Shown here: piece after piece, positions 20,292-27,472 of the stretch
How the letters are laid out: each line of letters begins with the position of its first letter
Position numbering within the stretch: the first letter of the stretch is position 1
Assembly: GCA_900764755.1 (NCBI GenBank)
Contig: CAAFPE010000038.1
Location: 1 to 27,472 of the forward strand
Source of the DNA: an uncultured Oscillospiraceae bacterium
GTDB taxonomy: Bacteria; Bacillota; Clostridia; Oscillospirales; Oscillospiraceae
Length of the DNA: 27,472 nt
Direction of reading: 5' to 3'
Made by a program: the position numbers and the translations under genes
The notes under the pieces: model-generated
What the model was told of the DNA's origin: nothing
The model's database searches: none
What the model saw: the letters and a program-made list of their open reading frames with translations, nothing else

Positions 20292-21950
20292 ATGGCTGAA
20301 AAATTGAAAATCATCTCTCTGGGCGGTCTGAATGAGATCGGTAAGAACCTGACGGTCTATGAGTATGGCAACGACATCATTGTGGTAGACTGCGGCATGG
20401 GGTTCCCGGATGACGATATGTACGGCATCGACGTAGTCATCCCCGATGTGAGTTATCTCATCAAGAACCAGAGCAAGATCCGGGGCATCTTCATCACCCA
20501 CGGGCATGAGGACCACATCGGGGCCATTCCCTATGTGCTGCGTTCTGTAAATGCGCCCATCTATGCCACCCGGATGAGCGCGGGACTGATCCAGCTGAAG
20601 CTGGAGGAGCATCGTCTGGTATCCAAGACCAAGATGATCACCTGCGAGGCGGGAGACGTGATCCAGGCGGGCAAGTTCTCTGTGGAGTTTATCCATGTGA
20701 ACCACTCCATCGCGGATGCCGTGGCCTTCGCCATCAAGTCCCCGGTTGGCACCGTGGTCCATACCGGCGACTTTAAGATCGACACCACCCCCATCCAGGG
20801 CGGAATGATCGACCTGGCCCGGTTCGGAGCTCTGGGGCGCGAGGGCGTGCTGGCCCTGCTGGCCGACTCCACCAATGTGGAGCGTCCTGGGTATACCCGC
20901 AGCGAGAGCAGTGTGGGCAACTCCTTCGACGTGCTGTTCAAGGGCTGTGAGGAGCGAATCATCGTCACCACCTTCGCCTCCAATGTGGACCGCCTCCAGC
21001 AGATCATCAACGTGGCGGTGCGGTATGGCCGACGGGTGGCGGTGACAGGCCGCTCCATGGAGAACGCCATGAAGGTCTCCACCGCCTTGGGCTACATGAA
21101 TATCCCGGACGGGGTTCTGATGGATCTGAACCACATCAAGTCCCTGCCCAAGAACAAGGTGTGCATCATCACCACCGGCAGCCAGGGCGAAACCATGTCC
21201 GCCCTGTCCCGGATGGCCTTCTCCACCCACCGCCAGGTGGACATTCAGCCTGGAGACAAGGTGATCGTCTCCGCCTCCACGATTCCGGGCAACGAGAATG
21301 CCATGGGCAACGTCATCAATGAGCTCTACCGCAAGGGAGCCGACGTGGTCAACGAGCGGGAGCTTCCCCTCCATGTGTCCGGCCACGCCTGCCAGGAGGA
21401 GCTGAAGATCATCCACGGCCTGGTGAAGCCCAAATTCTTCATCCCGGTCCACGGAGAGCAGCGCCACCTGAAGCTTCACGCCAAGCTGGCCCGCCAGATG
21501 GGCATGGACCCCCGGGACATCCTCATCAGCGACATCGGCCGGGTGATCGAACTGACCCCCAAAAGCTGCAAGCTGGGTGGCACCGTCACCGCGGGCAAGG
21601 TGTTCGTGGACGGCTCCGGCGTGGGCGACGTGGGCAGCGTGGTTCTGCGGGACCGCCGCCACCTGGCTCAGGACGGCATGGTAGTGGTGGTAGTCTCCAT
21701 GTCCGGCGAGGACGGAGCCCTGGTCTCCGGCCCGGACATTATCACCCGGGGCTTCGTATATGTGAAGGAGTCCGAGGGCCTGATGGATGAACTGCGGCAG
21801 GTGGCTCTGGACGCCATTCTGGACGTGGACACCCGCTATGCCACCGACTGGTCCGCCATCAAGCAGTCCATCAAGGCCGACCTGTCCAACTACCTCTATA
21901 AAAAGACCAAGCGTTCCCCCATGATCCTGCCGGTCATCATGGAAGTATAA
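20292..21950 (+). CDS. rnjA: Ribonuclease J
   Basis: A 552-residue metallo-beta-lactamase/beta-CASP nuclease, the usual length of RNase J1. The metal site THGHEDHIGA lies at 69-78, followed by further metal ligands (HVNHSIADAVAF, HTGDFKID) and beta-CASP motifs (LLADSTNVERPG, TTGSQGE at about 295-301, HVSGHACQEE and PVHGEQRHL). The C-terminal domain ends in LYKKTKRSPMILPVIMEV. The enzyme does 5'-to-3' exonuclease and endonuclease cleavage of mRNA and rRNA precursors in the cytoplasm. AAAGGAAG lies about 13 bases before the ATG, a slightly long spacing. It stands alone, behind a structured non-coding region, and converges on dnaJ with a shared terminator between them. RNase J leaders are candidates for self-control of mRNA decay. 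Confidence 0.96.
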   Translation: MAEKLKIISLGGLNEIGKNLTVYEYGNDIIVVDCGMGFPDDDMYGIDVVIPDVSYLIKNQSKIRGIFITHGHEDHIGAIPYVLRSVNAPIYATRMSAGLIQLKLEEHRLVSKTKMITCEAGDVIQAGKFSVEFIHVNHSIADAVAFAIKSPVGTVVHTGDFKIDTTPIQGGMIDLARFGALGREGVLALLADSTNVERPGYTRSESSVGNSFDVLFKGCEERIIVTTFASNVDRLQQIINVAVRYGRRVAVTGRSMENAMKVSTALGYMNIPDGVLMDLNHIKSLPKNKVCIITTGSQGETMSALSRMAFSTHRQVDIQPGDKVIVSASTIPGNENAMGNVINELYRKGADVVNERELPLHVSGHACQEELKIIHGLVKPKFFIPVHGEQRHLKLHAKLARQMGMDPRDILISDIGRVIELTPKSCKLGGTVTAGKVFVDGSGVGDVGSVVLRDRRHLAQDGMVVVVVSMSGEDGALVSGPDIITRGFVYVKESEGLMDELRQVALDAILDVDTRYATDWSAIKQSIKADLSNYLYKKTKRSPMILPVIMEV

Positions 21951-21970
21951 CGCCCTGCGGTCAGAAAATC

Positions 21971-22010
21971 AGCAGCCCGCCGGGTCCCGAAAGGGGTCCG
22001 GCGGGCTGCT
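21971..22010. terminator. Bidirectional terminator between RNase J and dnaJ
   Basis: A perfect 13-bp stem (21971-21983 with 21998-22010). On the minus strand it is followed by GATTTTCTG, suiting the end of the dnaJ operon; on the plus strand the T tract is weak (TATGTTCTG). Confidence 0.75.
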
Positions 22011-22031
22011 TATGTTCTGAAATTCTGCGGT

Positions 22032-23192
22032 TCATTTCCGCTTTTTATGCTTGTCAAAGAAGCCCTTCAGGCCGCCCTCCTCCGGGACGTCCTCGCCCAT
22101 GGCTTCCGCATAGGCCCGCAGAGCCTCCTTCTGCTCCCCGCTGAGGGAGGAAGGAACCTGGACCCGGACAGTGACATACTGGTCGCCCCGGCCCCGGCCC
22201 CGCAGTTCCGGGATTCCCTTGCCCCGCAGGCGGAAGGTGGTCCCAGGCTGGGTCCCAGCGGGCAGGTTGTACTTCACCTTGCCGTCAATAGTGGGGATCT
22301 CCAGCTCCGCGCCCATGACCGCCTGATAGAAGGTCACCGGCTGCTCATACAAAACAGTGGTTCCGTCTCGGCGGAACTGGCTGCTGGGCTTCACCCGCAC
22401 CCCCACGATCAGGTCGCCGGCGGGACCGCCGTTTTTGCCCGCGTTGCCCTGGCCCCGCAGGGATACGGCCTGGCCGTCGTCGATACCAGCGGGAATACTG
22501 ACCGTGACCCGCTTGCTCTTTTTCACGCTGCCGCTTCCGCCGCAGGCCTTACAGGGGCTGTGAATGATCTTGCCGGTACCCCGGCAGCGGGTACAGGCCG
22601 CTGTGCTGGAGAAGGCGAAGCCGCCGGTGCGCTGCTGCACCCGCACCACGCCCGTGCCCCGGCAGTCGGGGCAGGTCTCCGCGGTGGTCCCGGGCTCACA
22701 GCCGGAGCCGTGACAGGCCTCACACTCCTCGCTGCGGTTCAGGTTGAGCTCCTTTTCGCAGCCAAAAGCGGCCTCCTCAAAGGTGATGGTGAGGTTGGCC
22801 CGCAGGCTCTCCCCCTTCTGCGGCCCGTTTCGCCGAGCGGAGGAGGAGCCGCCGAAGCCGCCGAAGCCGCCTCCGAAGAAGGAGCCGAAGATGTCGCCCA
22901 GGTCGATGTCCCCCATATCGAAGCCAAAGCCGCCGCCGGGGCCGCCCGCGCCATAATTGGGATCCACCCCTGCGTGTCCGAACTGGTCGTACCGGGCCCG
23001 CTTCTCCTTGTCGGAGAGGATGCTGTACGCCTCGTTCACTTCCTTGAATTTGGCCTCCGCGGCCTGGTCTCCGGGGTTGACATCCGGATGGTACTTTTTT
23101 GCCAGCTTGCGGTAGGCCTTCTTGATCTCATCGTCCGAGGCGCTCTTGCTCACACCCAGGACTTCATAGTAATCACGTTTCTGTTCTGGCAT
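22032..23192 (-). CDS. dnaJ: DnaJ (Hsp40) co-chaperone
   Basis: A 386-residue type I Hsp40 that delivers unfolded proteins to DnaK and stimulates its ATPase. The J domain (1-70) has His35-Pro36-Asp37, a Gly/Phe-rich linker spans about 73-120, and four zinc-binding repeats follow (CEACHGSG, CPDCRGTG, CTRCRGTG, CKACGGSG), then the peptide-binding domains (SIPAGIDDGQAVSLRGQGNAG; VKYNLPAGTQPGTTFRLRGKG). All key residues are present. The ribosome binding site is poor (GGTGAT), which is unlike its neighbours. It is the last gene of the hrcA-grpE-dnaK-dnaJ operon, 194 bases after dnaK, with a hairpin and a repeat element in between. Confidence 0.97.
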   Translation of the reverse strand: MPEQKRDYYEVLGVSKSASDDEIKKAYRKLAKKYHPDVNPGDQAAEAKFKEVNEAYSILSDKEKRARYDQFGHAGVDPNYGAGGPGGGFGFDMGDIDLGDIFGSFFGGGFGGFGGSSSARRNGPQKGESLRANLTITFEEAAFGCEKELNLNRSEECEACHGSGCEPGTTAETCPDCRGTGVVRVQQRTGGFAFSSTAACTRCRGTGKIIHSPCKACGGSGSVKKSKRVTVSIPAGIDDGQAVSLRGQGNAGKNGGPAGDLIVGVRVKPSSQFRRDGTTVLYEQPVTFYQAVMGAELEIPTIDGKVKYNLPAGTQPGTTFRLRGKGIPELRGRGRGDQYVTVRVQVPSSLSGEQKEALRAYAEAMGEDVPEEGGLKGFFDKHKKRK

Positions 23193-23212
23193 AATATCAC
23201 CAACTTCTGAAT

Positions 23213-23320
23213 TAGGAATGAGGAGTTAGGAATTAGGAATTGCGAACTCCGCCTCCGGCGTATGAATTGAAATTCGTCCGGCTTGGCCGGACGCCTCAGT
23301 TCCTTATTTCTAATTCCTAA
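23213..23320. repeat. Palindromic element with period-7 arrays between dnaK and dnaJ
   Basis: The left side has TAGGAAT units in a seven-base period (23213-23219, 23227-23233, 23234-23240, with a variant between); the right side has the reverse complement, ATTCCTA, also in a seven-base period (23300-23320). In the centre is a perfect 8-bp hairpin CGTCCGGC-TTG-GCCGGACG (23275-23293). The whole is a miniature inverted-repeat-like element of about 108 bp, carried in the operon's mRNA. Confidence 0.7.
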
Positions 23321-23339
23321 TCGTTGTATAGGCAAGACA

Positions 23340-23372
23340 CCGCGCAGGCGGGGCGATGCCCCGCCCGCGCGG
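23340..23372 (-). terminator. Very strong GC hairpin just after dnaK
   Basis: About 14 base pairs with one mismatch (23340-23354 with 23358-23372, loop GAT) begin 14 bases after the dnaK stop. There is no T tract on the minus strand (TGTCTTGCC). It fits partial termination or protection of the 3' end of an hrcA-grpE-dnaK transcript, which would lower dnaJ expression. Confidence 0.55.
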
Positions 23373-23386
23373 ACCATAGATCATTC

Positions 23387-25243
23387 TTACTTATTATCGT
23401 CGTCTACCACGGTGTAGTCCGCGTCCACCACGTCGGGGCCCGCGTCGTTCCCGCCAGCCTGGCCGCCGCCGAAGTTGGCGCCGCCCATATCGGGGCCGCC
23501 GGCCTGCTGACCGTTCTGCTGATACAGCTTCTCGCTGACGGCATAGAATGCCTTGGTCAGTTCCTCAGTGGCGTTCTTGATGGCCTCGGTGTCGTTCCCC
23601 TTCAGGGTCTCCTTCAGCTTGCCCAGGGCAGACTCCACATTGGCCTTGTCCCCGGCGTCCAGCTTGTCGCCCATATCCTCCAGGGTCTTTTCCGTCTGGA
23701 ACACCATCTGGTCGGCCTGATTGCGCACATCAGCCGCCTCACGCTGCTTCTTGTCCTCGGCGGCGAACTGCTCTGCCTCGTGGACCGCCTTATCGATGTC
23801 CTCCTTGGACATATTGGTGGAGGAGGTGATGGTGATGTGCTGCTCCTTACCGGTGCCCAGGTCCTTGGCGGACACGTTCACGATGCCGTTGGCGTCAATG
23901 TCAAAGGTGACCTCGATCTGAGGCACGCCGCGGCGGGCGGGGGCAATGCCGTCCAGGTTGAAGCGGCCCAGGGTCTTGTTGTACTGAGCCATCTCACGCT
24001 CGCCCTGGAGCACATGGACCTCCACGGAGGTCTGGTTGTCGGCGGCGGTGGTGAAGGTCTGGCTCTTCTTCACGGGGATGGTGGTGTTGCGCTCGATGAG
24101 TTTGGTCATCACGCCGCCCATGGTTTCGATGCCCAGGGACAGGGGGGTGACGTCCAGCAGCAGCAGGTCCTTCACGTCGCCGGTGAACACACCGCCCTGG
24201 AGAGCCGCACCGGAAGCCACACACTCATCGGGGTTGATGCCCTTGAAGCCCTCCTTGCCGGTGAGTTTCTTCACCTCGTCCTGGACAGCGGGGATCCGGC
24301 TGGAACCGCCCACCATCAGGACCTTGGAGATCTGGCTGCCGGACAGGCCGGCGTCGCTCATAGCCTGCTTAACGGGGCCGGCGGTGGCCTCCACCAGGTG
24401 GTGGGTCAGTTCATTGAACTTGGCGCGGCTCAGGGTCAGATCCAGATGCTTGGGACCGGTGGCGTCAGCGGTGATATAAGGCAGATTGATGCTGGTGGAG
24501 GTGACGCCGGACAACTCGATCTTAGCCTTCTCAGCGGCCTCCTTCAAGCGCTGCATGGCAACCTTGTCGCCGGTGAGGTCGATGCCCTCAGTCTTTTTGA
24601 ACTCGGCGGCCATCCAGTCCATGACGCACTTGTCGAAGTCATCGCCGCCCAGGCGGTTATTACCGGCAGTGGCCAGCACCTCGATGACGCCGTCGTCGAT
24701 GTCCAGGATAGACACATCGAAGGTGCCGCCGCCCAGGTCATAGACCATGACCTTCTGGGCGTTCTCCTTATCCACGCCATAGGCCAGGGCCGCGGCGGTG
24801 GGCTCGTTGATGATACGCTTCACGTCCAGGCCGGCGATCCGGCCGGCATCCTTGGTGGCCTGCCGCTGGGCATCGGTGAAGTAAGCAGGGACGGTGATGA
24901 CCGCCTCGGTGACCTTCTCGCCCAGATAGGCCTCGGCGTCCGCCTTCAGCTTCTGAAGGATCATGGCGCTGATCTCCTGGGGGGTGTACTTCTTCCCATC
25001 GATGTCCACCTTATAGTCGGAACCCATCTCACGCTTGATGGAGATGACGGTCCGGTCGGGGTTGGTGATGGCCTGGCGTTTGGCCACCTGGCCCACCATG
25101 CGCTCGCCATCCTTGGAGAAGGCGACCACAGAGGGGGTGGTGCGGTTACCCTCCGCGTTGGGGATGACGACAGACTCGCCGCCCTCCATCACAGCCACAC
25201 AGCTGTTGGTAGTACCTAAGTCAATACCGATGATCTTGGACAT
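23387..25243 (-). CDS. dnaK: DnaK (Hsp70) chaperone
   Basis: A 618-residue Hsp70 with the Gram-positive length. The N-terminal ATPase has the phosphate-1 motif GIDLGTTNSCVAVMEGG (5-21), DLGGGTFDVSIL in the phosphate-2 loop and GGSSRIPAVQ in the adenosine loop; the linker DVTPLSLGIET begins the substrate-binding domain, followed by the helical lid and a Gly/Asn-rich tail ending in DADYTVVDDDNK. It binds exposed hydrophobic segments of proteins, working with DnaJ and GrpE in the cytoplasm. AGGAGG eight bases before the ATG supports the start. It lies 122 bases after grpE. Control is by HrcA at the CIRCE element upstream of hrcA; no second CIRCE lies directly before dnaK. Confidence 0.98.
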   Translation of the reverse strand: MSKIIGIDLGTTNSCVAVMEGGESVVIPNAEGNRTTPSVVAFSKDGERMVGQVAKRQAITNPDRTVISIKREMGSDYKVDIDGKKYTPQEISAMILQKLKADAEAYLGEKVTEAVITVPAYFTDAQRQATKDAGRIAGLDVKRIINEPTAAALAYGVDKENAQKVMVYDLGGGTFDVSILDIDDGVIEVLATAGNNRLGGDDFDKCVMDWMAAEFKKTEGIDLTGDKVAMQRLKEAAEKAKIELSGVTSTSINLPYITADATGPKHLDLTLSRAKFNELTHHLVEATAGPVKQAMSDAGLSGSQISKVLMVGGSSRIPAVQDEVKKLTGKEGFKGINPDECVASGAALQGGVFTGDVKDLLLLDVTPLSLGIETMGGVMTKLIERNTTIPVKKSQTFTTAADNQTSVEVHVLQGEREMAQYNKTLGRFNLDGIAPARRGVPQIEVTFDIDANGIVNVSAKDLGTGKEQHITITSSTNMSKEDIDKAVHEAEQFAAEDKKQREAADVRNQADQMVFQTEKTLEDMGDKLDAGDKANVESALGKLKETLKGNDTEAIKNATEELTKAFYAVSEKLYQQNGQQAGGPDMGGANFGGGQAGGNDAGPDVVDADYTVVDDDNK

Positions 25244-25322
25244 AATGTTTTCCTCCTAAATATATGAAAGATTGTTATTTACAAAATACGTTATGGGATG
25301 AAGTCAGGTCCGGAATCATACA

Positions 25323-25364
25323 ATTCCTAATTCCTAATTCCTAACTTCTAATTCCTAACTGCCA
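25323..25364. repeat. Tandem seven-base repeat between grpE and dnaK
   Basis: Six consecutive seven-base units: ATTCCTA three times, ACTTCTA, ATTCCTA, ACTGCCA. The same heptamer, in both orientations, forms the ends of the element between dnaK and dnaJ. A 14-bp palindrome, GCCAACTAGTTGGC (25361-25374), follows and covers the grpE stop codon. Confidence 0.75.
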
Positions 25365-25365
25365 A

Positions 25366-25932
25366 CTAGTTGGCCACCTTTACCATGGAGAACCGGATGA
25401 CCTTCTCCCCCAGCTTAAAGCCAGCCTGGAACACCTCAGCCACAATATTCTCGCCCAGGCTCTCGTCCTCTATGTGCATCACCGCGTTGTGGAGGGTGGG
25501 GTCAAAGGGCTGGCCCAGGGCGAGGATCTCTGTGATCCCCAGCTTCTCCAGCACGGACCGCAGCTGGGTCATGGTCATTTCCACGCCCTTCTTATAGGCC
25601 TCGTCGGCGGTCTCCTGCTTCAAGGCCCGCTCCAGGTTGTCATACACCGGGAGGAAGGCCGATGCGGCGTCCGCCTTGGCGTCGTTCCAAATGGACTCCT
25701 TTTCCTTGGTGGTACGCCGGCGGTAGTTGTCGTACTCAGCCGCCAGATGGAGGTATTTGTCCTCCTGCTGGGCCACCTGGTCCTTCAGGGCCTCCAGCTC
25801 AGCCAGCAGGGGATCCGTCTCCGCTCCGCCGGTCTCCGGAACCGGCTGCTCGGTCTGAACGGGCTCTGCCGTCTCAGGGGCCTTCTGCTCCTCGGCCGTT
25901 GTCTCCTCCGGCCGTTTCTCTTTCCTGCTCAT
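25366..25932 (-). CDS. grpE: GrpE nucleotide exchange factor
   Basis: A 188-residue protein that releases ADP from DnaK. A disordered Glu/Pro/Thr-rich head (1-45) leads to the long dimer helix (LLAELEALKDQVAQQEDKYLHLAAEYDNYRRRTTKEKE) and the conserved beta domain (LGITEILALGQPFDPTLHNAVMHIEDE...AEVFQAGFKLGEKVIRFSMVKV). The family motif around FDPxxHNAV is intact. The start at 25932 has AGGAGG eleven bases upstream. It follows hrcA by 15 bases and is surely in the same transcript. Confidence 0.97.
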   Translation of the reverse strand: MSRKEKRPEETTAEEQKAPETAEPVQTEQPVPETGGAETDPLLAELEALKDQVAQQEDKYLHLAAEYDNYRRRTTKEKESIWNDAKADAASAFLPVYDNLERALKQETADEAYKKGVEMTMTQLRSVLEKLGITEILALGQPFDPTLHNAVMHIEDESLGENIVAEVFQAGFKLGEKVIRFSMVKVAN

Positions 25933-25947
25933 GGACTATTGTTCCTC

Positions 25948-27021
25948 CTATTCCTGATCCTGCCTGTCCCCGACATCACTGCCGGCAGGGAGCTCCCCCT
26001 TGCCAAACATCCGGGTCAGGCTGTCGGCAAAGTAGGACAGGCGGGCTGTCACTTTGGCGTAATCCATCCGGGTGGGTCCCACCACCCCGATGACGCCCCG
26101 CATATTATCTCCAATGTCATAGCTGGCCATGACCACGCTGGTGTCCTTCAGTGCCTCGTTCACGTTCTCCGGCCCGATGAGGATGTTCATATTCTGGCCG
26201 TCCCCCAGGGTGACCGGGAGGCGGGAGGCCTCTTTTTCCTCCGCCAGGTAGTTCATCAGCGGCTTGGCCTTGTCCAGGCTCCGGTACTCCGGATGCTCCA
26301 GCAGGTGGGTGATCCCCGCCGTGTGGACCGGCTGATTGCGCTGCTCACCCAGCACCTCGATGGCGAACTGGACCACCAGGGAGATCAATTGGAAGGCGCC
26401 CGGGGCGGAGCGGGTCTCCATCTTGTCCAGGGTATCCTCCATCTCCTCCAGGGTCAGGCTCACAAAGGAGCTGTTCAGCACGGTGGACAGCAGCTGGAGC
26501 TGGGTATCAGAAAGGGTGTCTGGAATGCGGATCAGCTTGTTTTTCACCACACTGTTGTCCGTCATCACCACTGCGATAAAGGCGTTTTCCTCCACCATCA
26601 GCAGGTCGTACCGCTTCACTGTCACCCGCATCCGCGGGGCGGCGGCGGTAAAGACCGGGTAGTCGCTGATCTGGGAGAGCACCTTTCCCGCCTGATCCAG
26701 ACACCGGTCCAGCTCCTCCATCCTCAGGTTCAGTGCCTCATTGATCCGCTGGGTCTCCTGAATGGTCAGCTGATGCTCGCCCATCAGTTCATTGACATAC
26801 AGCCGGTAGCCCATGGGGGAGGGCACCCGCCCAGCGGAGGTGTGGGGCTGCTCCAGATAGCCCATCTCGGTGAGATCAGCCATCTCGTTGCGAATGGTGG
26901 CGGTGGAGATGTCCAGGCCGGCCTGCTGGGCCACAGCCTTGGAGCCTACCGGCTCTGCTGTGATAATGTAGATCTCCACAACAGCCCTCAGGATCCGCTT
27001 TTTCCGGTTGGTCAGCTCCAT
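25948..27021 (-). CDS. hrcA: HrcA heat-shock repressor
   Basis: A 357-residue repressor that binds CIRCE elements and keeps groE and dnaK operons off when GroEL is free. The N-terminal winged helix covers about 1-75 (NRKKRILRAVVEIYIITAEPVGSKAVAQQAGLDISTATIRNEMADLTEMGYLEQPHTSAGRVP), followed by the GAF-like domain and a C-terminal segment with GVIGVVGPTRMDYAKVTARLSYFADSLTRMF, the family signature. I start at 27021, which has AGGAGG a few bases upstream; a longer frame from 27066 would begin in the CIRCE element. It is the first gene of the operon and is self-regulated through CIRCE. Confidence 0.97.
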   Translation of the reverse strand: MELTNRKKRILRAVVEIYIITAEPVGSKAVAQQAGLDISTATIRNEMADLTEMGYLEQPHTSAGRVPSPMGYRLYVNELMGEHQLTIQETQRINEALNLRMEELDRCLDQAGKVLSQISDYPVFTAAAPRMRVTVKRYDLLMVEENAFIAVVMTDNSVVKNKLIRIPDTLSDTQLQLLSTVLNSSFVSLTLEEMEDTLDKMETRSAPGAFQLISLVVQFAIEVLGEQRNQPVHTAGITHLLEHPEYRSLDKAKPLMNYLAEEKEASRLPVTLGDGQNMNILIGPENVNEALKDTSVVMASYDIGDNMRGVIGVVGPTRMDYAKVTARLSYFADSLTRMFGKGELPAGSDVGDRQDQE

Positions 27022-27052
27022 GCGCTCACCTCCTGTACTTCGTTTGGTTTCT

Positions 27053-27079
27053 TTAGCACTCATCATCTCTGAGTGCTAA
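27053..27079 (-). promoter_or_regulatory. CIRCE element (HrcA operator)
   Basis: A perfect match to the CIRCE consensus: TTAGCACTC (27053-27061), nine-base spacer, GAGTGCTAA (27071-27079). It lies at the predicted transcription start of the hrcA operon. Confidence 0.98.
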
Positions 27080-27083
27080 AGAT

Positions 27084-27112
27084 AATGTACCACCTACCCC
27101 CGGGATTGTCAA
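27084..27112 (-). promoter_or_regulatory. hrcA-grpE-dnaK-dnaJ promoter
   Basis: On the minus strand TTGACA (27107-27112) and TACATT (27084-27089) are 17 bases apart, with CIRCE directly downstream, the standard Firmicutes arrangement. Confidence 0.85.
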
Positions 27113-27289
27113 TAGGCACTTTATGAATTTATTATAAACAAACACTGAAAAGCACATTCTTTTCAAGATTTGCAAAGAAACCTCCTCTTTGCTAATCCTC
27201 AGCCGGCCTGGGTCCCCCACGGCAGTTCAAAGGAACTCTCCGGCAGCCGTCCGCCGGTTCTCCTCCGTGGAATGTTTCCCCGCCATCCC

Positions 27290-27376
27290 GTAGGGGAGGG
27301 GCTTGTCCATCCCGCGTTTCCATCCTGCTGTGATTTTCCTGAGATGTTGTAGGGGCGGGGCTCCTGACCCGCCCCT
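27290..27376. repeat. Two copies of a GTAGGGG(C/A)GGGGC hairpin repeat
   Basis: GTAGGGGAGGGGCTTGTC...CCC begins at 27290 and GTAGGGGCGGGGCTCCTGA begins at 27349; the second folds as GGGGCGGG (27352-27359) with CCCGCCCC (27368-27375). They look like members of one dispersed intergenic repeat family. The post-dnaK hairpin at 23340-23372 has a similar core. Confidence 0.5.
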
Positions 27377-27472
27377 CCCCCTGGGGCCCGGCGCCCCGGG
27401 GGGCCGCCGCGCCCGGGGGGGGGGGGGGGAGCGGACCCCCCCCCCCTACAACATCTCAGGAAAATCACAGCA
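27326..27472. repeat. Perfect 30-bp inverted repeat ending at the window edge, with G and C homopolymers
   Basis: Bases 27326-27355 are the exact reverse complement of 27443-27472. Between them are 15 G in a row (27415-27429) and 11 C in a row (27436-27446). The repeat stops exactly at the last base. The stretch 27113-27325 before it holds no gene I can support. Confidence 0.85.

Noticed and set aside
20112..21662. A 516-residue open frame on the minus strand opposite RNase J
   Set aside because: It has the His/Val/Ala/Gly bias of an antisense frame, no domain, and runs across the non-coding leader of RNase J.
23213..23320. CRISPR array
   Set aside because: The heptamers are contiguous and too short, with no unique spacers between repeats, and no cas gene is present.
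23324..25219. A 631-residue open frame on the plus strand opposite dnaK
   Set aside because: It mirrors dnaK codons almost end to end, is rich in Gly, His, Leu and Val as expected of a GC-rich antisense frame, and has no ribosome binding site or recognisable domain.
25474..27072. A 532-residue plus-strand frame opposite hrcA and grpE
   Set aside because: It spans two real genes on the other strand and the CIRCE element, with biased antisense composition and no motif.
27199..27468. A Gly/Pro/Arg-rich frame at the right edge
   Set aside because: It is produced by the G/C homopolymers and inverted repeat and has no start signal or domain.

Overview
The window reads as a stretch of chromosome from a high-GC, low-complexity-poor Gram-positive anaerobe of the class Clostridia, most likely an Oscillospiraceae gut bacterium of the Flavonifractor/Lawsonibacter kind. 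Reasons: Firmicutes-type Shine-Dalgarno sites and sigma-A promoters, an hrcA-grpE-dnaK-dnaJ operon behind a perfect CIRCE element, a LexA (DinR) box, RNase J, YlmH and a DUF896 protein, with GC-rich codons and AT-rich promoter spacers. The family placement is inference from gene content and composition. No rRNA, tRNA, CRISPR array, insertion sequence or prophage gene was seen. The right edge has a 30-bp inverted repeat and G/C homopolymers that look like a contig end.

Layout. 1-620: AT-rich spacer with one probable 31-residue membrane peptide (minus). 698-5575 (minus): membrane-anchored HtrA protease, AI-2E-family permease, DegV fatty-acid-binding protein, DUF896 protein and YlmH S4 protein, separated by several clear promoters and terminators. 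5790-12014 (plus): a compact operon of a TetR regulator, an MMPL/RND exporter and a 1062-residue secreted, membrane-anchored protein in which a GLUG-type beta-solenoid is interrupted by about 330 helical residues. 12249-16631 (minus): MarR regulator plus a heterodimeric ABC exporter; one subunit carries an internally duplicated insert of about 120 residues. 16887-17504 (plus): lexA with its own box. 17562-19623 (minus): a three-gene regulatory operon (ArsC/Spx-like protein without the expected cysteine, WYL regulator, OmpR-type response regulator whose phospho-acceptor Asp is Ala). 19960-20235: structured non-coding stretch, then RNase J (plus). 22032-27021 (minus): dnaJ, dnaK, grpE, hrcA, with period-7 repeat arrays on both sides of dnaK.

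How the parts work together. Three regulator-plus-effector units stand out: TetR/MMPL/solenoid protein, MarR/ABC exporter, and the three-regulator operon, which appears to have lost both the redox and the phosphorylation switch residues expected of its families. The strongest candidates for something undescribed are the MMPL plus split-solenoid surface protein pair, the phosphorylation-independent regulator operon and the alternative-pairing RNA upstream of RNase J. All functional proposals for these are inference from sequence features and gene order.
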